Shown in pieces: positions 1 through 11,719 of a DNA stretch of 64,000 nt. The first letter of the stretch is position 1. The number at the start of each line of letters is the position of its first letter. Both the position numbers and the translations under genes were made by a program. The notes beneath the pieces are model-generated. The model was given only the letters and a program-made list of their open reading frames with translations. It made no database searches and was not told where the DNA came from. The stretch spans positions 682,001-746,000 of the forward strand of contig CP089464.1 in NCBI GenBank assembly GCA_026636295.1, written 5' to 3'. This DNA comes from Medakamo hakoo. Lineage: Eukaryota; Chlorophyta; Trebouxiophyceae; Coccomyxaceae.

Positions 1-1118
1 AAAACACCTCCGCCGCCCCTCTGGTCCATCCCCTCCGGCGGGCGAGCGGATGAACGAAAAAAGCACAAAGACCAAAGCAACGACCAACGCACAAGTAGGG
101 AGACTGCCGCCCACCCCGCCCCGTCCGCCTGACCAGGCGGTCCGACACGAGTCGGCGCAGGCCCTTGGACACGTCCTGCGTGTTGCCCAGCGCGCGGCGC
201 ACGGCCGACTCCTCGGCCGGGCCGTGCGACCGCAGGAAGTCGAAGACGACGCAGGCGGTGCGCAGCAGGCGCGTCATCGTGCGCGGCGCGGGCGGGAGCG
301 GGCCGTCGCCCGGCGAGGAGCCCCGGGCCGGGCCGGGCGGGCCCGCCTGGTCGGACGGGCCGGCGCCGCCGCCTGAGCCGGACCGCGAGCGGGGCGGCGG
401 CGACTGCGGCGGCTGGCCCGGCCCGCCGCCGGGCAGCAGGCTCAGCGCCGCTTGGAAGGCGGCTTCCCGGGCGTCGTCGTCCACGGCCGGCGGCGGCCGG
501 CTGGCCTCCCGCCAGGGCGCGAGCCCCGGCGGCGGCGCCGTCCCGCCGCCCGGCCCAGCGACGGGAGGCGAGCCTCCGCCCCCAGCCCACGCCCGGCGCG
601 CGGTCGACCCGGGGTCCGGCGGGTCCGGCCCGCCGGCCAAGCTGCCGCGCAGGGATGGTGGCGTGTCCAGGAGGGAGAGGACGGCCGCGGACCAGGGGGA
701 CGGGGCGGCCGCGCCGCCAGCGGAGGGCGGGCGGGAGGCGGCCCGCGCGCCGCGCGCGGCGCCGCCGGCGCCAACGACAGACGGGCGCGCGTCCGGCGGC
801 TGGCCGGACGGGCCGGCCTCACCTATCCCCCTCTCTGGCTTGTCATCCTGTGAATTCGATCATAGCGTGTGTGAGTGTCCGGGCTGACGCCGGCGGCGCT
901 GATGGGTAGTGTGGACGCCGGCGCAGAACAAAATGTGCCGCAATATTCTCCTGCTTCCCCGCCGGGGCGGCGGTGACGGAGCAGATGCCCTGCCGCCGCC
1001 AGAAACCCACAGAGAAATCGTGCGCAAAGGCTGGTGCACAGGCGGAGAGGCGTTGGGCCCTCCGCGTGCACGCGGGAGCGCCTTGAAGCCGCAGACTCGC
1101 GCGCAGCGTACCTCCATC
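1..1118 (-). CDS. Helix-turn-helix-like protein, 3' end cut by window
   Basis: Two exons are seen on the minus strand: 1118-1113, which encodes only Met-Glu, and 847 to the window edge. The donor GTACGC follows ATGGAG directly, the acceptor is TTCACAG, and both borders are phase 0. The long N-terminal part (about 200 residues) is Pro/Gly/Ala-rich and probably disordered. It leads into a folded segment beginning MTRLLRTACVVFDFLR and continuing through ALGNTQDVSKGLRRLVSDRL to GRGGRQSPYLC. That pattern, two helices, a recognition-type helix and a short wing, resembles a helix-turn-helix domain at the C terminus of uncharacterised plant proteins; this is recalled, not searched. A nuclear DNA-binding role is inference. 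A donor-like GTGCGTTGG sits near position 95, so one more small exon may lie outside the window. Confidence 0.6.
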
Positions 1119-1315
1119 AAATGCGCGCCGACCCTGCCCGGCAGGCGACGGTGCTGGTGTCGCTAGCTGCGCGGGCGGTCAAAAAGACATGCCGGCAGTC
1201 ATAATGGGGTGCAAGTCAGGCGGGGGAGCGGGAGGCGTTGCGGCCTGGCGCGCGCCAAGGGAGTGAGTGTGACAGTCACACGCAGTTCTCTCACGCAAAA
1301 ACACTCACGCACCCC

Positions 1316-2810
1316 TCACCCGCCGCCTCCACCCAGCCCTAACGCGTGCGTCAAACTCGCCGCCCGCACCGCCCCCGCCGGCACGGCCTCCGAGCTACTC
1401 CCGCCCGCACTGTCCCGCCCCACGTGTATGAGCCGCGGCACGAAGCGGGCGAGCTCCTGGATCTGGATGTGATGGGGGGTGGAGGGAGGTGGAGGGGGTG
1501 AGGGGGTGTGCCTCTGTGTGCACAGACGGGCGCATCCGCTTTCGGCCTGCGCGGGCCTCCCACGCCGGCCCACATGCCTGTGATGCAGTGCAACGCGCTG
1601 ATGAGAGGGCCCGCGCGTAAAAAAGGGCGGCAGCCGGCGCCGGCCGCCCAGCCCACCAACGCTCAAAGCAGTGCTCAACCATCGGGGCGGCGCGGCCGCC
1701 CACGCGCGCTACCGGCCCCACACACCCCTCTCGCCCCTCCTCACCGTCTCCGCACAGCCGTCGATGTGCAGCCCGGCCTCCAGCTGCCGGGCGATGGCCA
1801 CCTTCCCCGTCACCGTCTCGCAAAACAGCAGGCGCTGCGCCGGGATGGGTGGGGGGTGGGAGCGGCGCGGGGAGGTGGAGGAGGAGGTCGCAGTGGTGGT
1901 CGCGGGCGGGGCGGGCGGCGGCAGGCCGCTCCCCCCGCCACCACCGCCACTGCTGCTCCCGACAAGCCCGCCCGCTTCGAGGGCTGCTCGCACAGCAGCT
2001 TCGCCCACGTCGCCAGCCACGCGGGCCACCAGGTACAGACCGCCCGGCACGGCGGCGGCCAAGGAGCGGAGGGCCGCGGCCGCGGCCGGGCGCAGGGTCG
2101 CGCCGGACTGCCGAGGGTGGGGTGGGGTGGGGTGGGGGGAGTTTTTTGTCGACGGTGAGGCGGGGGATCCCCTCCTTTCTTGCTGCCTTTTCGGTGCGGT
2201 GTGTGGGCGCGCGCGCGCGCGTGCCCACGCCACCCCCCGCACGCCGCCACCCTCCCCTCCCCGCCTCGGCCCCCCCTCCTCACCTCCAGCTCCTCCGGCT
2301 CCCACTCTTCCAGCAGGACGCCGGGCACGGACAGCGTGACGACGCGCGCCCCTCCCAGGCGGGCGCGCATGGCCGCGGCGGCGGGCGTCATGGCGGGCGC
2401 GGGCGCTGCTCCGGTCGGTCGTGAGGACGCCGGCCTCGGTGCGGGCGGTGGGCGGGCGGGGCCTGGGTGGAGGAGTGGGGGGTGTGGGGAGGTGTATGTG
2501 GTCAGGCGAAGGTTCGGGCGAGGTGCGCGCCGCGCCGCGCGCGCGCCTGGACAACAACGAAACAGCGCCCACCACCACCACCTCACCTCCGCCGAAGTTG
2601 GCGACCAACCACAGGACGGCCAGTATGCCTAAGATGCCCGTCGCGCGGAGGGCGCCCGGTGGGGCGGCCTGTGATTTTGATGGGAGTGTGTGTGTGTGAG
2701 CGGACACGAATGCAGCAAGGTTTGATGCGAGAGAGAGAGGATTGCCGCGCTCACAACCACCACCCCACCTCCATGGCCTCCGCCAGGCGGTGCAACAGAG
2801 ACAGGAGCAT
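1316..2810 (-). CDS. PEX22: Peroxisome biogenesis protein 22 (PEX22-like)
   Basis: PEX22 anchors the ubiquitin-conjugating enzyme PEX4 to the peroxisome membrane for recycling of the import receptor PEX5. Exons: 2810-2769, 2668-2587, 2408-2284, 2107-1964, 1834-1745 and 1462-1316, giving about 209 residues. A membrane segment (GILGILAVLWLVANFGG, about residues 25-41) follows a short N-terminal stretch, as in the family. The soluble part has the plant hallmarks in order: VTLSVPGVLLEEWEPEELE, then ATLRP, GGLYLVARV, LLFCETVTGKVAIARQLE, LHIDG, and a C-terminal LARFVPRLIHVG. The intron at 1963-1835 uses an atypical GTCGGG donor and is a multiple of three, so retention would insert 43 low-complexity residues. 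The last acceptor could also be 6 bases further in. It is shorter than the Arabidopsis protein (about 280). Confidence 0.85.
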
Positions 2811-3162
2811 GTTGCGCAAGGGTGGCGAGGGCGGGAGGAAAGCGGAGAGAAACGAGCGCTCCGCCGCCCCTCCGACGACCCTCCCTCTTCGCCGGACGGA
2901 GATGTGCAGAGGGGAGCCGCGGGCCTTCATGCCTCTCCCCACTCGTTCATTTTGTCCGTGGGGGCCTCGCCTGCTCACGGCACGTCCACTCCACACGAAC
3001 ACACGCACACACACCACCCGCGGACGCAGGTGGCCTTGAGTCTGCTCATCGCACGTGCACCTCGCCCAGGCATTGGCCCCTCATTCCACACACACGCGCG
3101 CAAAAGAAACCAACCCCGCTCCTTTCAAAAAAAACGCGGCGACCGCATTCGTCGCAAAAAAA
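2811..3162. promoter_or_regulatory. Divergent promoter region, PEX22 / PRIM2
   Basis: These 352 bp separate the start codons of two divergent genes and must hold both promoters and 5' UTRs. The right half carries short CA-rich tracts around 2995-3020 and 3090-3105, and two A-runs precede the PRIM2 start. I see no TATA-like box and no further gene. Confidence 0.5.
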
Positions 3163-5010
3163 ATGTCTTGGCTCGCGGCCCAAGCCCCCGCCACCGTCCG
3201 CCTAGGCGGCGGGCCCTCCACCCTCCGTGGCCCGGCCGTCTTCGACGCCGACCCGGACGCCGTGCCTGGGACCTTGCCCCCAAGTGAAGCGGCGCGGCTG
3301 TCCATGTACGACGCGCCGCCGGCGGGCGCTGTCTCGATTGAAGACTTTGAAGGCGCGGCCCTGGACCGGCTGAGGGGTGAGTTGGGTGAAGGAGTGTGTG
3401 GCGGACGAGGCGACGGGGTCTGTGCGCTCTTATGCGTGTGCGCGAGCGAGGATGCCGGGGTGCGACGCCGTGCGGGCGTCCCCCCGCCTCTCCCCCGCCA
3501 TCAACGGTCGGACGAAAAAAAGAAAAAAACAAGATGCGTCTCTCTCACGCCGTCTCCGCCCACCCAAACCACCACCCCTCCAGTCCTCAAGGGCATCGAA
3601 GACGCCAAGGCCAAGGGCGTCAAGGGCCCCGCCCTGGACGCGGCCGCTTTGAAACTGGCGGCCGAACACCTGGCTCCGCCGGGCACGCCCGCGCCCGCGG
3701 CCGCCCGCGCCGACGCGGTCTCGCACTTTGTCCTCCGCCTGGCCTACTCCCGGTCGGAAGACCTGCGCCGCTGGTTCCTGGCCCTGGAATCCGACCTGTT
3801 CCGGGCGCGGTTCCGGGCCATGCTGCCGGCGTCGCAGGCGGCGTTCATCGCGTCGCACGGCCTGCCGTTTGCGCCCGTCCCGCCTGGCGACTGGGCGGCC
3901 GTCCGCCCAGGCCTCGCCGCCCTCACCGAAGCCGCGGGCGTGGGCGGGCCCGCCGTCGCCCGCCGGGCCGCCGCCGACATCGCGGGCGGGTCCACCCCGC
4001 CCGACGCCTTCTACAAGGTGCCCTTCGAGAGCGTGCCCGACCTGGTGGCGTCCCGCCGGGTGTTGCTCGTGAAAGGCGACGCGTTTGTGTCGCGCGCCGA
4101 CGCGGCCTCCCTCGTCGCCGGCGCCTTCCGCGCCGGCCTGGCCCGGGGCCTGCTCTCCGCCGCCCGGACGTGGGGCGCCATGCAAGGCGGCGGCGGCGGC
4201 GGCGGCGGCGAAGGCGGCGGCAAGGGTGGCGGCGGCGGCGGCCGCGGCGGCCTGGCAGCGTCCGAGGCCGACCGCCTCGCGCCCGTCGTCGCGTCCCTGG
4301 CCGGCCGGTACCTGGGCTCCGACTACGGCGCCGACGGCGCGGCGGGCGCGGCGGGCGGGCCCATCACCGCGGCCGACGTCCCCGCCCTGGCGGCCCAGTC
4401 CTTCCCGCTGTGCATGCAGGCGATGGTGCGCGGCCTGGCGGCCGACCACCACCTGAAGCACAAGGGCCGCCTGCAGCTGGGCCTCTTCCTGAAGGGCGCG
4501 GGCCTGCCGCTGGAGGAGGCCATGCGCTTCTGGCGCACCCACTTTGGCCCCAAGTGCGCCGGCGACGACTTTGACAAGCGGTACGCCTACTCCATCCGCT
4601 TCAACTACGGGCGGGAGGGGCGGCGCGCCGATTACACGCCCTACTCGTGCGTCAAGATCATCACGACGCCCGTGGACGCGGGCGACTGCGCGGGCTGCCC
4701 GTACAAGACGCTGGCTCCCGCGTCCCTGGCGGCGGCCCTGGCGGCAGCCCGCGTGCCGCCGGCGGCGGCGGCCGCCGCGGCCGCCAAGGCGGCGGCCGGC
4801 CACTTCCAGCTGGCGTGCGCGGCCGCGTGGGAGGGCCTGCACCCGGGCCACGAGCTGGAGTCCGCCGGCGTCAACCACCCGAACCAGTACTACGACGAAT
4901 CGCGGCGGGCGCGGGCGGCGGACGCGGAGGCGGCTGGCGGCGCTGCAGGCGGTGGGGGCGGCGGCGGCGGGGAGAAGGGCCAGGCCGTGAAGGCGGAGGA
5001 CAAAAAGTGA
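3163..5010 (+). CDS. PRIM2: DNA primase large subunit (PRIM2/PriL)
   Basis: This is the regulatory subunit of the DNA polymerase alpha-primase complex. It positions the catalytic small subunit and, through its iron-sulfur C-terminal domain, helps start and hand over RNA primers. Exons: 3163-3376 and 3584-5010, joined in phase 1, giving 546 residues. The four 4Fe-4S ligand cysteines are present as Cys348 (SFPLCMQAM), Cys427 (YSCVKII), Cys443 (GCPYK) and Cys483 (HFQLACAAA). Their spacing of 79, 16 and 40 nearly equals the human 80, 17 and 40. Helical-domain signatures such as RFRAMLP, FYKVPFESVPDLV and FWRTHFGPKC are also clear. A long Gly-rich insert (about residues 282-305) and a Gly/Ala-rich tail enlarge it beyond the usual 500 or so. 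The start sits in an AAAATG context just after an A-run. It is convergent with SPEF1, 126 bp between stop codons. Confidence 0.93.
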   Translation: MSWLAAQAPATVRLGGGPSTLRGPAVFDADPDAVPGTLPPSEAARLSMYDAPPAGAVSIEDFEGAALDRLRGELGEGVCGGRGDGVCALLCVCASEDAGVRRRAGVPPPLPRHQRSDEKKKKTRCVSLTPSPPTQTTTPPVLKGIEDAKAKGVKGPALDAAALKLAAEHLAPPGTPAPAAARADAVSHFVLRLAYSRSEDLRRWFLALESDLFRARFRAMLPASQAAFIASHGLPFAPVPPGDWAAVRPGLAALTEAAGVGGPAVARRAAADIAGGSTPPDAFYKVPFESVPDLVASRRVLLVKGDAFVSRADAASLVAGAFRAGLARGLLSAARTWGAMQGGGGGGGGEGGGKGGGGGGRGGLAASEADRLAPVVASLAGRYLGSDYGADGAAGAAGGPITAADVPALAAQSFPLCMQAMVRGLAADHHLKHKGRLQLGLFLKGAGLPLEEAMRFWRTHFGPKCAGDDFDKRYAYSIRFNYGREGRRADYTPYSCVKIITTPVDAGDCAGCPYKTLAPASLAAALAAARVPPAAAAAAAAKAAAGHFQLACAAAWEGLHPGHELESAGVNHPNQYYDESRRARAADAEAAGGAAGGGGGGGGEKGQAVKAEDKK

Positions 5011-5136
5011 GCGGAGGGGAATGGAGGTGGGGGGTGGAGAGAGAGAGAGGCGGAGAGGAGAGACTGCAACACAAAAACACTGGGACGAGCACCAGCCAAC
5101 AACAACAACACGTCTCACACCCTGCCTCCCCTCATG

Positions 5137-6620
5137 TCACCACCACCGGCGGCCGTGCGTGGTGTGGCGCACCGCCTCCGCCGCTGGCCGGGCAGCCCAC
5201 GACGAGCCGAGCGGGCCGGGCGTGCCGGCCACACACGGCGGCGGCGGCGGCGGGGCCACCCCCGCACACGACGGCCGCTGCGTCGTCGCGTGCGCCCGCC
5301 CGCGGGCGGGCGGCGGGGTCATGCCGCCACCGCACCCGCTGAAGCTGTGCCGTTTGGCCTGGTGGTGGCGGGTCGTGCTGCGCGGCGGGCTGGGGCTGTT
5401 TTCGTCGGCGCCGCCGCCGCTCCAGCGGCCGTCGCCGCCGCCGCCGGCGGGCAGCACGCCCTCCGCGTCGCCGCCGCCGCCCCACCCGGCTGTGGCAGTG
5501 GCTGTGGGAGCCGCCGCCGCCGCCGCGCTGGAGCAGTCCGCACACCGCCCGCTGCCCGCCCGGGCCAGGCGGGCGGTCAGCGACTCGATGCGCGCCTCCT
5601 GCAGCAGGGCGACGCGCTCCAGGCGGCGGAGCGACGCGCGCAGGCGCGCCACCTCCGCCGCCGCCGCCGCCGCGCCGGCGGCGGCGGCCGCACTGCGACC
5701 GCCGGCGCTGCTGGAAGGTGGGCTGGAGCTGGGCGGCGCCGTCCACGCCGACGGCGCGGGCGGCGTGGCGGCGGCCCGGCGGCGGACGAGGTGGTCGGCG
5801 GGCAGGGCGGGCGGCGGCGGCGCGGGAGAGCCGGCCGCGGCCGCGAGGCGGGCCCGCACCCACGCGGCGGCGGGCCCGCCCGCCCGCCCAGCCGAACCTG
5901 TGGAGTAGGCGGGCGACGACGCGGCCGGTCCCATGGGGCTGGGCGTGACGCCCGCCACCCAGGCCGGCGGCGGCCCAGGCGAGGCGGGCGGCGGCAGCGG
6001 GCCCGTGCCGCCCTCTTCGGCGCGCTGCCGCACCAAAGCCAGTACCCACTCCGCGGCGCCCGGCTGCACGGCCGCCACGGCTTCCACGTCGGCTTGGCTG
6101 GCTGGGATGCCGAGCCGGGCGAACGCGCGCGTGCGCACGGCGTTCCAATTGTACAGGCGGCCGGACAGGGCGTTGGCAGCGCTGCGCGCGAGCGTTTCGG
6201 GGGAGTGTTTTTTTTTTTTTTTGGCGCGGGGTGGCGAAAACGGGGGCGAGCGCGGCGAGTGCCTGCTCCTCACATTCAGCGCTTGCTCAAGTCCGCACTA
6301 GACTACCGTCCGGCCCGAGGCGGTGCGTTGAGGCTGCGAGCGGGCGCGGCGCCGCGGCGGCGCGTTTTCTTGGGCGACGCGAACAATGGCGGAAAAAAAA
6401 GTTTCCCCCCCCCTCCCGAAAATTTCGACGCAACAACCGCCGCTCTCTCCCCCACCGTCACGCACCTGAACGAACGAGTAGAGATGACGCCGGGCCACAG
6501 ACTCTCCAGCATTTCCACGCACAGGAACGCGTCAGCGAAATCACGGGCGAATGAGCGTTTTTTGCGCGAGAAGGCAAACGAGTCCACCCACTCGTAGAGC
6601 TCTTGCAGGCCGGCGTCCAT
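5137..6620 (-). CDS. SPEF1: SPEF1/CLAMP-like calponin-homology protein
   Basis: SPEF1 (CLAMP) binds and bundles microtubules and is known from the central apparatus of motile flagella and from planar-polarity microtubules. Exons: 6620-6466 and 6181-5137, joined in phase 2, giving 399 residues. The CH_2-type calponin-homology domain fills about residues 5-100, with LQELYEWVDSFAFSRKKRS, ARDFADAFLCVEMLES and, after the intron, LSGRLYNWNAVRTRAFARLG. All match the family pattern of LYxWVD, RDFADG and KLYNWxTLNRKVF. A coiled coil with ARLRASLRRLERVALLQEA follows near residue 255, as in other SPEF1 proteins. The remainder is Ala/Pro/Gly-rich and makes it much longer than human SPEF1 (about 236). The intron holds an uninterrupted T16 (sense A16). 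Its presence suggests a flagellated stage or retained flagellar genes. Confidence 0.85.
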
Positions 6621-6889
6621 GGTTTGAGGAGGAGGAGAGGGTGGAGAAGGCCGAGACCCGCGCAGAGTCGGGCGAGGAGTGGGGAATTTTTCAGGGAGGG
6701 GGCTGCCGCGACGGGCGCCAACAGAGGGGCAGGCGGAAAAAGTTATGGTGGCAGGGCGCGACCGTCCGACGGCCAGACCCCAGCGAACCGTCCGACCGGT
6801 CGCTCTCCTCCCATCGCCCTTGCGCGCAAACGCGCGGGCCCTCTTGACCATCGCCCACCGCTCTCCTCGCGCTGCACTGACACCTGAGC

Positions 6890-8299
6890 ATGTCTACTGC
6901 CCCTCGCAGTGGGGCGGGCGGCGCTGCCGGCGCCAGCGACGCCGCGGCCTCGTCCTCCTCCGCATCACGGCCGTCGCAACCGCCGCCCGCGCCCGCCCGC
7001 ACCGTCCCCACGCCGCCGCCGCCTCGCCCCACCCGAGCCCAACAAGCCCAGCAGAGGCGACCGGGGAGGCTGCCCCGCCTGCGGCCAGAAACTGGCTTCT
7101 TCGCGCCCGTGGAGCCGACGCGTGCGTTTTTTTGTTGTTTGGGTGACCTGGCCACACGGCATGCGACCCCGCCCCCCCGCCCCCCCCCGGCCTCCTCTCA
7201 CCATACCACTCGCGCCTCTCCCTCACCCAACAGCCGCGTCCGACCTGCCGTCCCCGCTGGCCGCCGTCGTCGCCCGGGACCCGACCGTCAAAGGCGGGCG
7301 GTGGGACCCGGAGTTTGTGTGGAACACGGACTGGGAGCGGGCGGTGCGTTGTTGTGGGATGGGATCATGAGGGGAAAACATGTGGATGGATGAGGGGGGG
7401 GGGGACGAGCCCTGCCTGTGTCCGTCTCTCACCCACGCCGGCGCGTTAACACCCACACTCCTTCTCAGATGGAGGCTGCCGACGCGGCCGACGCCCCGAA
7501 AGCCGCTGCCGCGTCCGCTGCCCTGGCCGCCGCGGCGGAAGGCCGAACGGCGACCACGGCCGGCCGCGCGCCCGGCGCACGCGACGACGCGCCTGGCGCC
7601 GCCGCCGACCTGTCCCTCTCCCGCCGGGCCGCCCTGGACGATCCCAGTGTGGACTTGACGGCTGCCCTGCTCGCACCGCGTGCCCCGCTTGTGCCGGGCG
7701 CCGTGCCGGTCGGCCGCGGCGGCGGCCGGGCGGGGGACGGGGCGGGCGGCGGCGCGCGCCGCCCGCCCCCCGACGCCGCGGCCCGGCGCTGGGGACCCGA
7801 CGGCCGCTTCGCCGCGCCGCCCCCACCCCCCACAAAAGCACCGTGGGCGGGGCCGGAGGAGGCCGCGGCCGCCGCGGCGCGGGCGGCGGCCGAAGCGGCG
7901 GAGTATGAGGACATGAAGGCGGGGCTAATGGCCTGGACGGTGTGCGCTGGGCTGGCCGGGAGCGCCGCGTCCGCCGTGTTTTACGGCCGGGAGACCGCGA
8001 TAGCGTACGCGCTGGGCGCGGTCGGCGGCGCGCTCTACCTGCGCCTGCTGAACAAGTCGGTGGACGGCCTGGGCGGCGGCGGCCTGGGGGCGGGCGGCGC
8101 CGGCCCGCCCCGCCTGCTGATCCCGATCATCCTGGCCGCGGGCGCCAATCGGTACAACACGCTCGTGGCCCCCACGTCCGGCCTCACCCTGCCGCTGCTG
8201 CCCATGCTCGTCGGCTTTTTCACGTACAAGGCCGCGGTGGTGGGGCGGCAGGGCCTGGCCCTGCTGGGCGACCTGGCCCGGGACGCAGGCAAAAAATGA
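6890..8299 (+). CDS. CGL160: CGL160-like chloroplast ATP synthase assembly factor
   Basis: CGL160 is a thylakoid membrane protein conserved only in the green lineage. It helps assemble the CFo c-ring and couple it to CF1; its C-terminal half resembles bacterial AtpI/UncI. Exons: 6890-7121, 7234-7343 and 7469-8299, giving 390 residues. The N-terminal 75 residues are Ser/Pro/Arg-rich like a plastid transit peptide. A conserved short motif GGRWDPEFVWNTDWE ends exon 2. The C-terminal domain starts at YEDMKAGLMAWTV and holds about four hydrophobic segments, with FYGRETAIAYALGAVGGALY, LRLLNKSVDGL, IPIILAAGANRYNTLV and LPMLVGFFTYKAA. The middle is low-complexity. It is the best single lineage marker in the window and implies a plastid with an ATP synthase; it does not by itself prove photosynthesis. 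Confidence 0.85.
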
Positions 8300-8594
8300 G
8301 TGGAGAGAGGGCGCGCGTGGTTGCAAGGAGAGACGAGTCCCGTCCCGCTCTTTGGGCTTTGTTTCGTTCACACGCACACACACGCACACACGCGCACGCG
8401 CACGCACACGGCGGGGAGGGCAGGCAGGCAGAAGCAAAAGGCACAACCGGGCCAGGGCTCGTCCCCCCCCTCTCGCACGCACCCCCTAAAAAACAGCGCC
8501 CCACACACACACACACACATCAAAACCACGCGTCCCCCCCCGCCGTTTTTTTTACTCCAGGTTTTTTCCCTCTTTTTTTCACGCAGCATTGCTT

Positions 8595-10037
<1,443 letters not shown>

Positions 10038-10090
10038 GGTGGCTGGGTTTTGAGGGTGTCTCTGCTCCGAAGAAAAAAGTTGAAGAGTGA

Positions 10091-11719
10091 GTGAGCGCGC
10101 AGGCCGATCTCTCGGTGGCCGGCGTCGCATTCCTCCAAACTCGGGCGTGTTCGCACCCCGCCGCACACCGGAGCCGCATGGCGCTAGCCCTGCGCACAGC
10201 GGTGGTCAGACCAGGCTTGACGAGTCTGGGGAGTGGACCGTTGCTGGCCGGGCGGCGTCGGGTGGTTTGTGCGGCGCCTCCACCGCCATCCCGCCTGGCC
10301 AACCCCGTAGACCACCTCCACCTCCGCCCATCCCGCCCCTTCGCCGCCTCCGCCATGGCCGCCCCGCCCGCCGCCGCCGTGTCAGTGACCCTCCTGCCGT
10401 CCGGCCTGGCCCGCCTCCACGTCTCCCGCCCGTCCAAGCTGAACGCACTGGACGCGCCCGCGTGCGAAGCCCTGCTGGCCGCGCTCAAGGCCCTGGAGCG
10501 CAACCCGGCGGCGCGCGCCCTCGCCCTGTCCGGCGGGCCGTCGCCCAACGGCCGGCCCGCCTTCTGTGCGGGTGGGGACGTGCGGGCGATTCGGGACGCG
10601 GCGTTGGCGTCGCCCTTCCCACCCTCTCCTCCCTCGTCGTCGTCGGCCGACGCGCCCTTCCCACCGCCGCCGCGCGCGCACGCCTGCGAGCGCGTCTTCC
10701 AAGCCGAATACAACCTCCTGGCCGCGCTGGCCACGTCCCGGCTGCCCGCCGTCTCTGTCGTCGACGGCGTGTGGATGGGGCTGGGCGTCGGGTTGGCCCT
10801 GAGCGCGGGCGGCGGCGGCGGGTGCGCCGGGCTGCGCGTCGCGAGCGACGCGACGGTCGGCGCGATGCCCGAAAACGGCATCGGCCTCTTCCCGGACGTC
10901 GCGTTCGCCGCGGCGGCATCCCTGCTGGAGGCGAGGGGAGCAGCGGTGCGTGGAACGGGCCTGTGGCTGGCCCTGACAGGCGGGCGGGTGAGTGGCGGGG
11001 CGTCGGCCCTCGCGGCCGGCCTGGCCACGCACGCGGTCGAGGGTGGGCGTCTGGACGGCTTGTGGGCGGCGGTGGAGGGCGCCGACTTGGGCGGGGGGCA
11101 CGAGTTGGACCTGGCCGACGCGGCAGCCGTGGCGGGCGCCCGGCAAGCCGCAGCGGCGGGGTTGGCGGCCGCCGTGGACAGCGCGGCGTCCGCGACGGCC
11201 GACGGGTCGTCCGCTCTTGCGTCCGACGCGGCGGCCGTCCTGCCCTTGCTCGCGCCCGCCCTGGAGTGGACGCACGGCGGTGGGCCTGACTCCCTGTCAA
11301 AAGCGTTGACGGCCACACTGGCCAACCTGGACGGCGCGGGCGGAGGGGCCGCGGCGCCCGCGTCGGCCGCGGCGAAAGGCTTGCGGGCCGGCTGCCCACT
11401 GTCCGCCGCGCTGACTGTCCGCCTGTTTGCCGACGCGGCGGCTCGCGTGGCGGCCGATCCATCCACGGCTTTTGTTTCTCAGCTGGCCGCCGAACTGCCG
11501 GCCGCGGCCCGCCTGGCCGGCTCCCCTCATTTTTCGGAAGGCGTGCGGTGCGCGCTCGTCGACCGCGGCGCGACGCCTGCCTGGCCCCCTCCCGGCGCGA
11601 GCTTTGAGTCCGTCCGCGACGCGGACGTCGACGCTTTGCTGGCTCCCTTGCCGCAGGGCGGGCTGAGAGGCGATTACTGGGAGGCGGTCGCGCCGCCGGG
11701 AGGCAGGGGTAGGAGGTGA
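10091..11719 (+). CDS. HIBCH: 3-hydroxyisobutyryl-CoA hydrolase
   Basis: The enzyme hydrolyses 3-hydroxyisobutyryl-CoA in valine breakdown, in mitochondria or peroxisomes. It belongs to the enoyl-CoA hydratase/isomerase (crotonase) family. This is a single-exon gene of 542 codons. The crotonase core begins near residue 95 with RLHVSRPSKLNALDAPA. The oxyanion-hole segment is FCAGGDVRAI, and the second active-site stretch MPENGIGLFPDV carries the Glu and Asp typical of the hydrolase subgroup. An inserted loop before HACERVFQAEYNLL is low-complexity. The N-terminal 90 residues are Arg/Ala/Ser-rich and fit an organelle targeting peptide. The first ATG at 10091 is used here; ATG 10178 (MALALRTAVV) is an equally sensible start and would widen the gap to ARF1 to 140 bp. 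It is convergent with PPIL2, 63 bp between stop codons. Confidence 0.85.
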   Translation: MSAQADLSVAGVAFLQTRACSHPAAHRSRMALALRTAVVRPGLTSLGSGPLLAGRRRVVCAAPPPPSRLANPVDHLHLRPSRPFAASAMAAPPAAAVSVTLLPSGLARLHVSRPSKLNALDAPACEALLAALKALERNPAARALALSGGPSPNGRPAFCAGGDVRAIRDAALASPFPPSPPSSSSADAPFPPPPRAHACERVFQAEYNLLAALATSRLPAVSVVDGVWMGLGVGLALSAGGGGGCAGLRVASDATVGAMPENGIGLFPDVAFAAAASLLEARGAAVRGTGLWLALTGGRVSGGASALAAGLATHAVEGGRLDGLWAAVEGADLGGGHELDLADAAAVAGARQAAAAGLAAAVDSAASATADGSSALASDAAAVLPLLAPALEWTHGGGPDSLSKALTATLANLDGAGGGAAAPASAAAKGLRAGCPLSAALTVRLFADAAARVAADPSTAFVSQLAAELPAAARLAGSPHFSEGVRCALVDRGATPAWPPPGASFESVRDADVDALLAPLPQGGLRGDYWEAVAPPGGRGRR

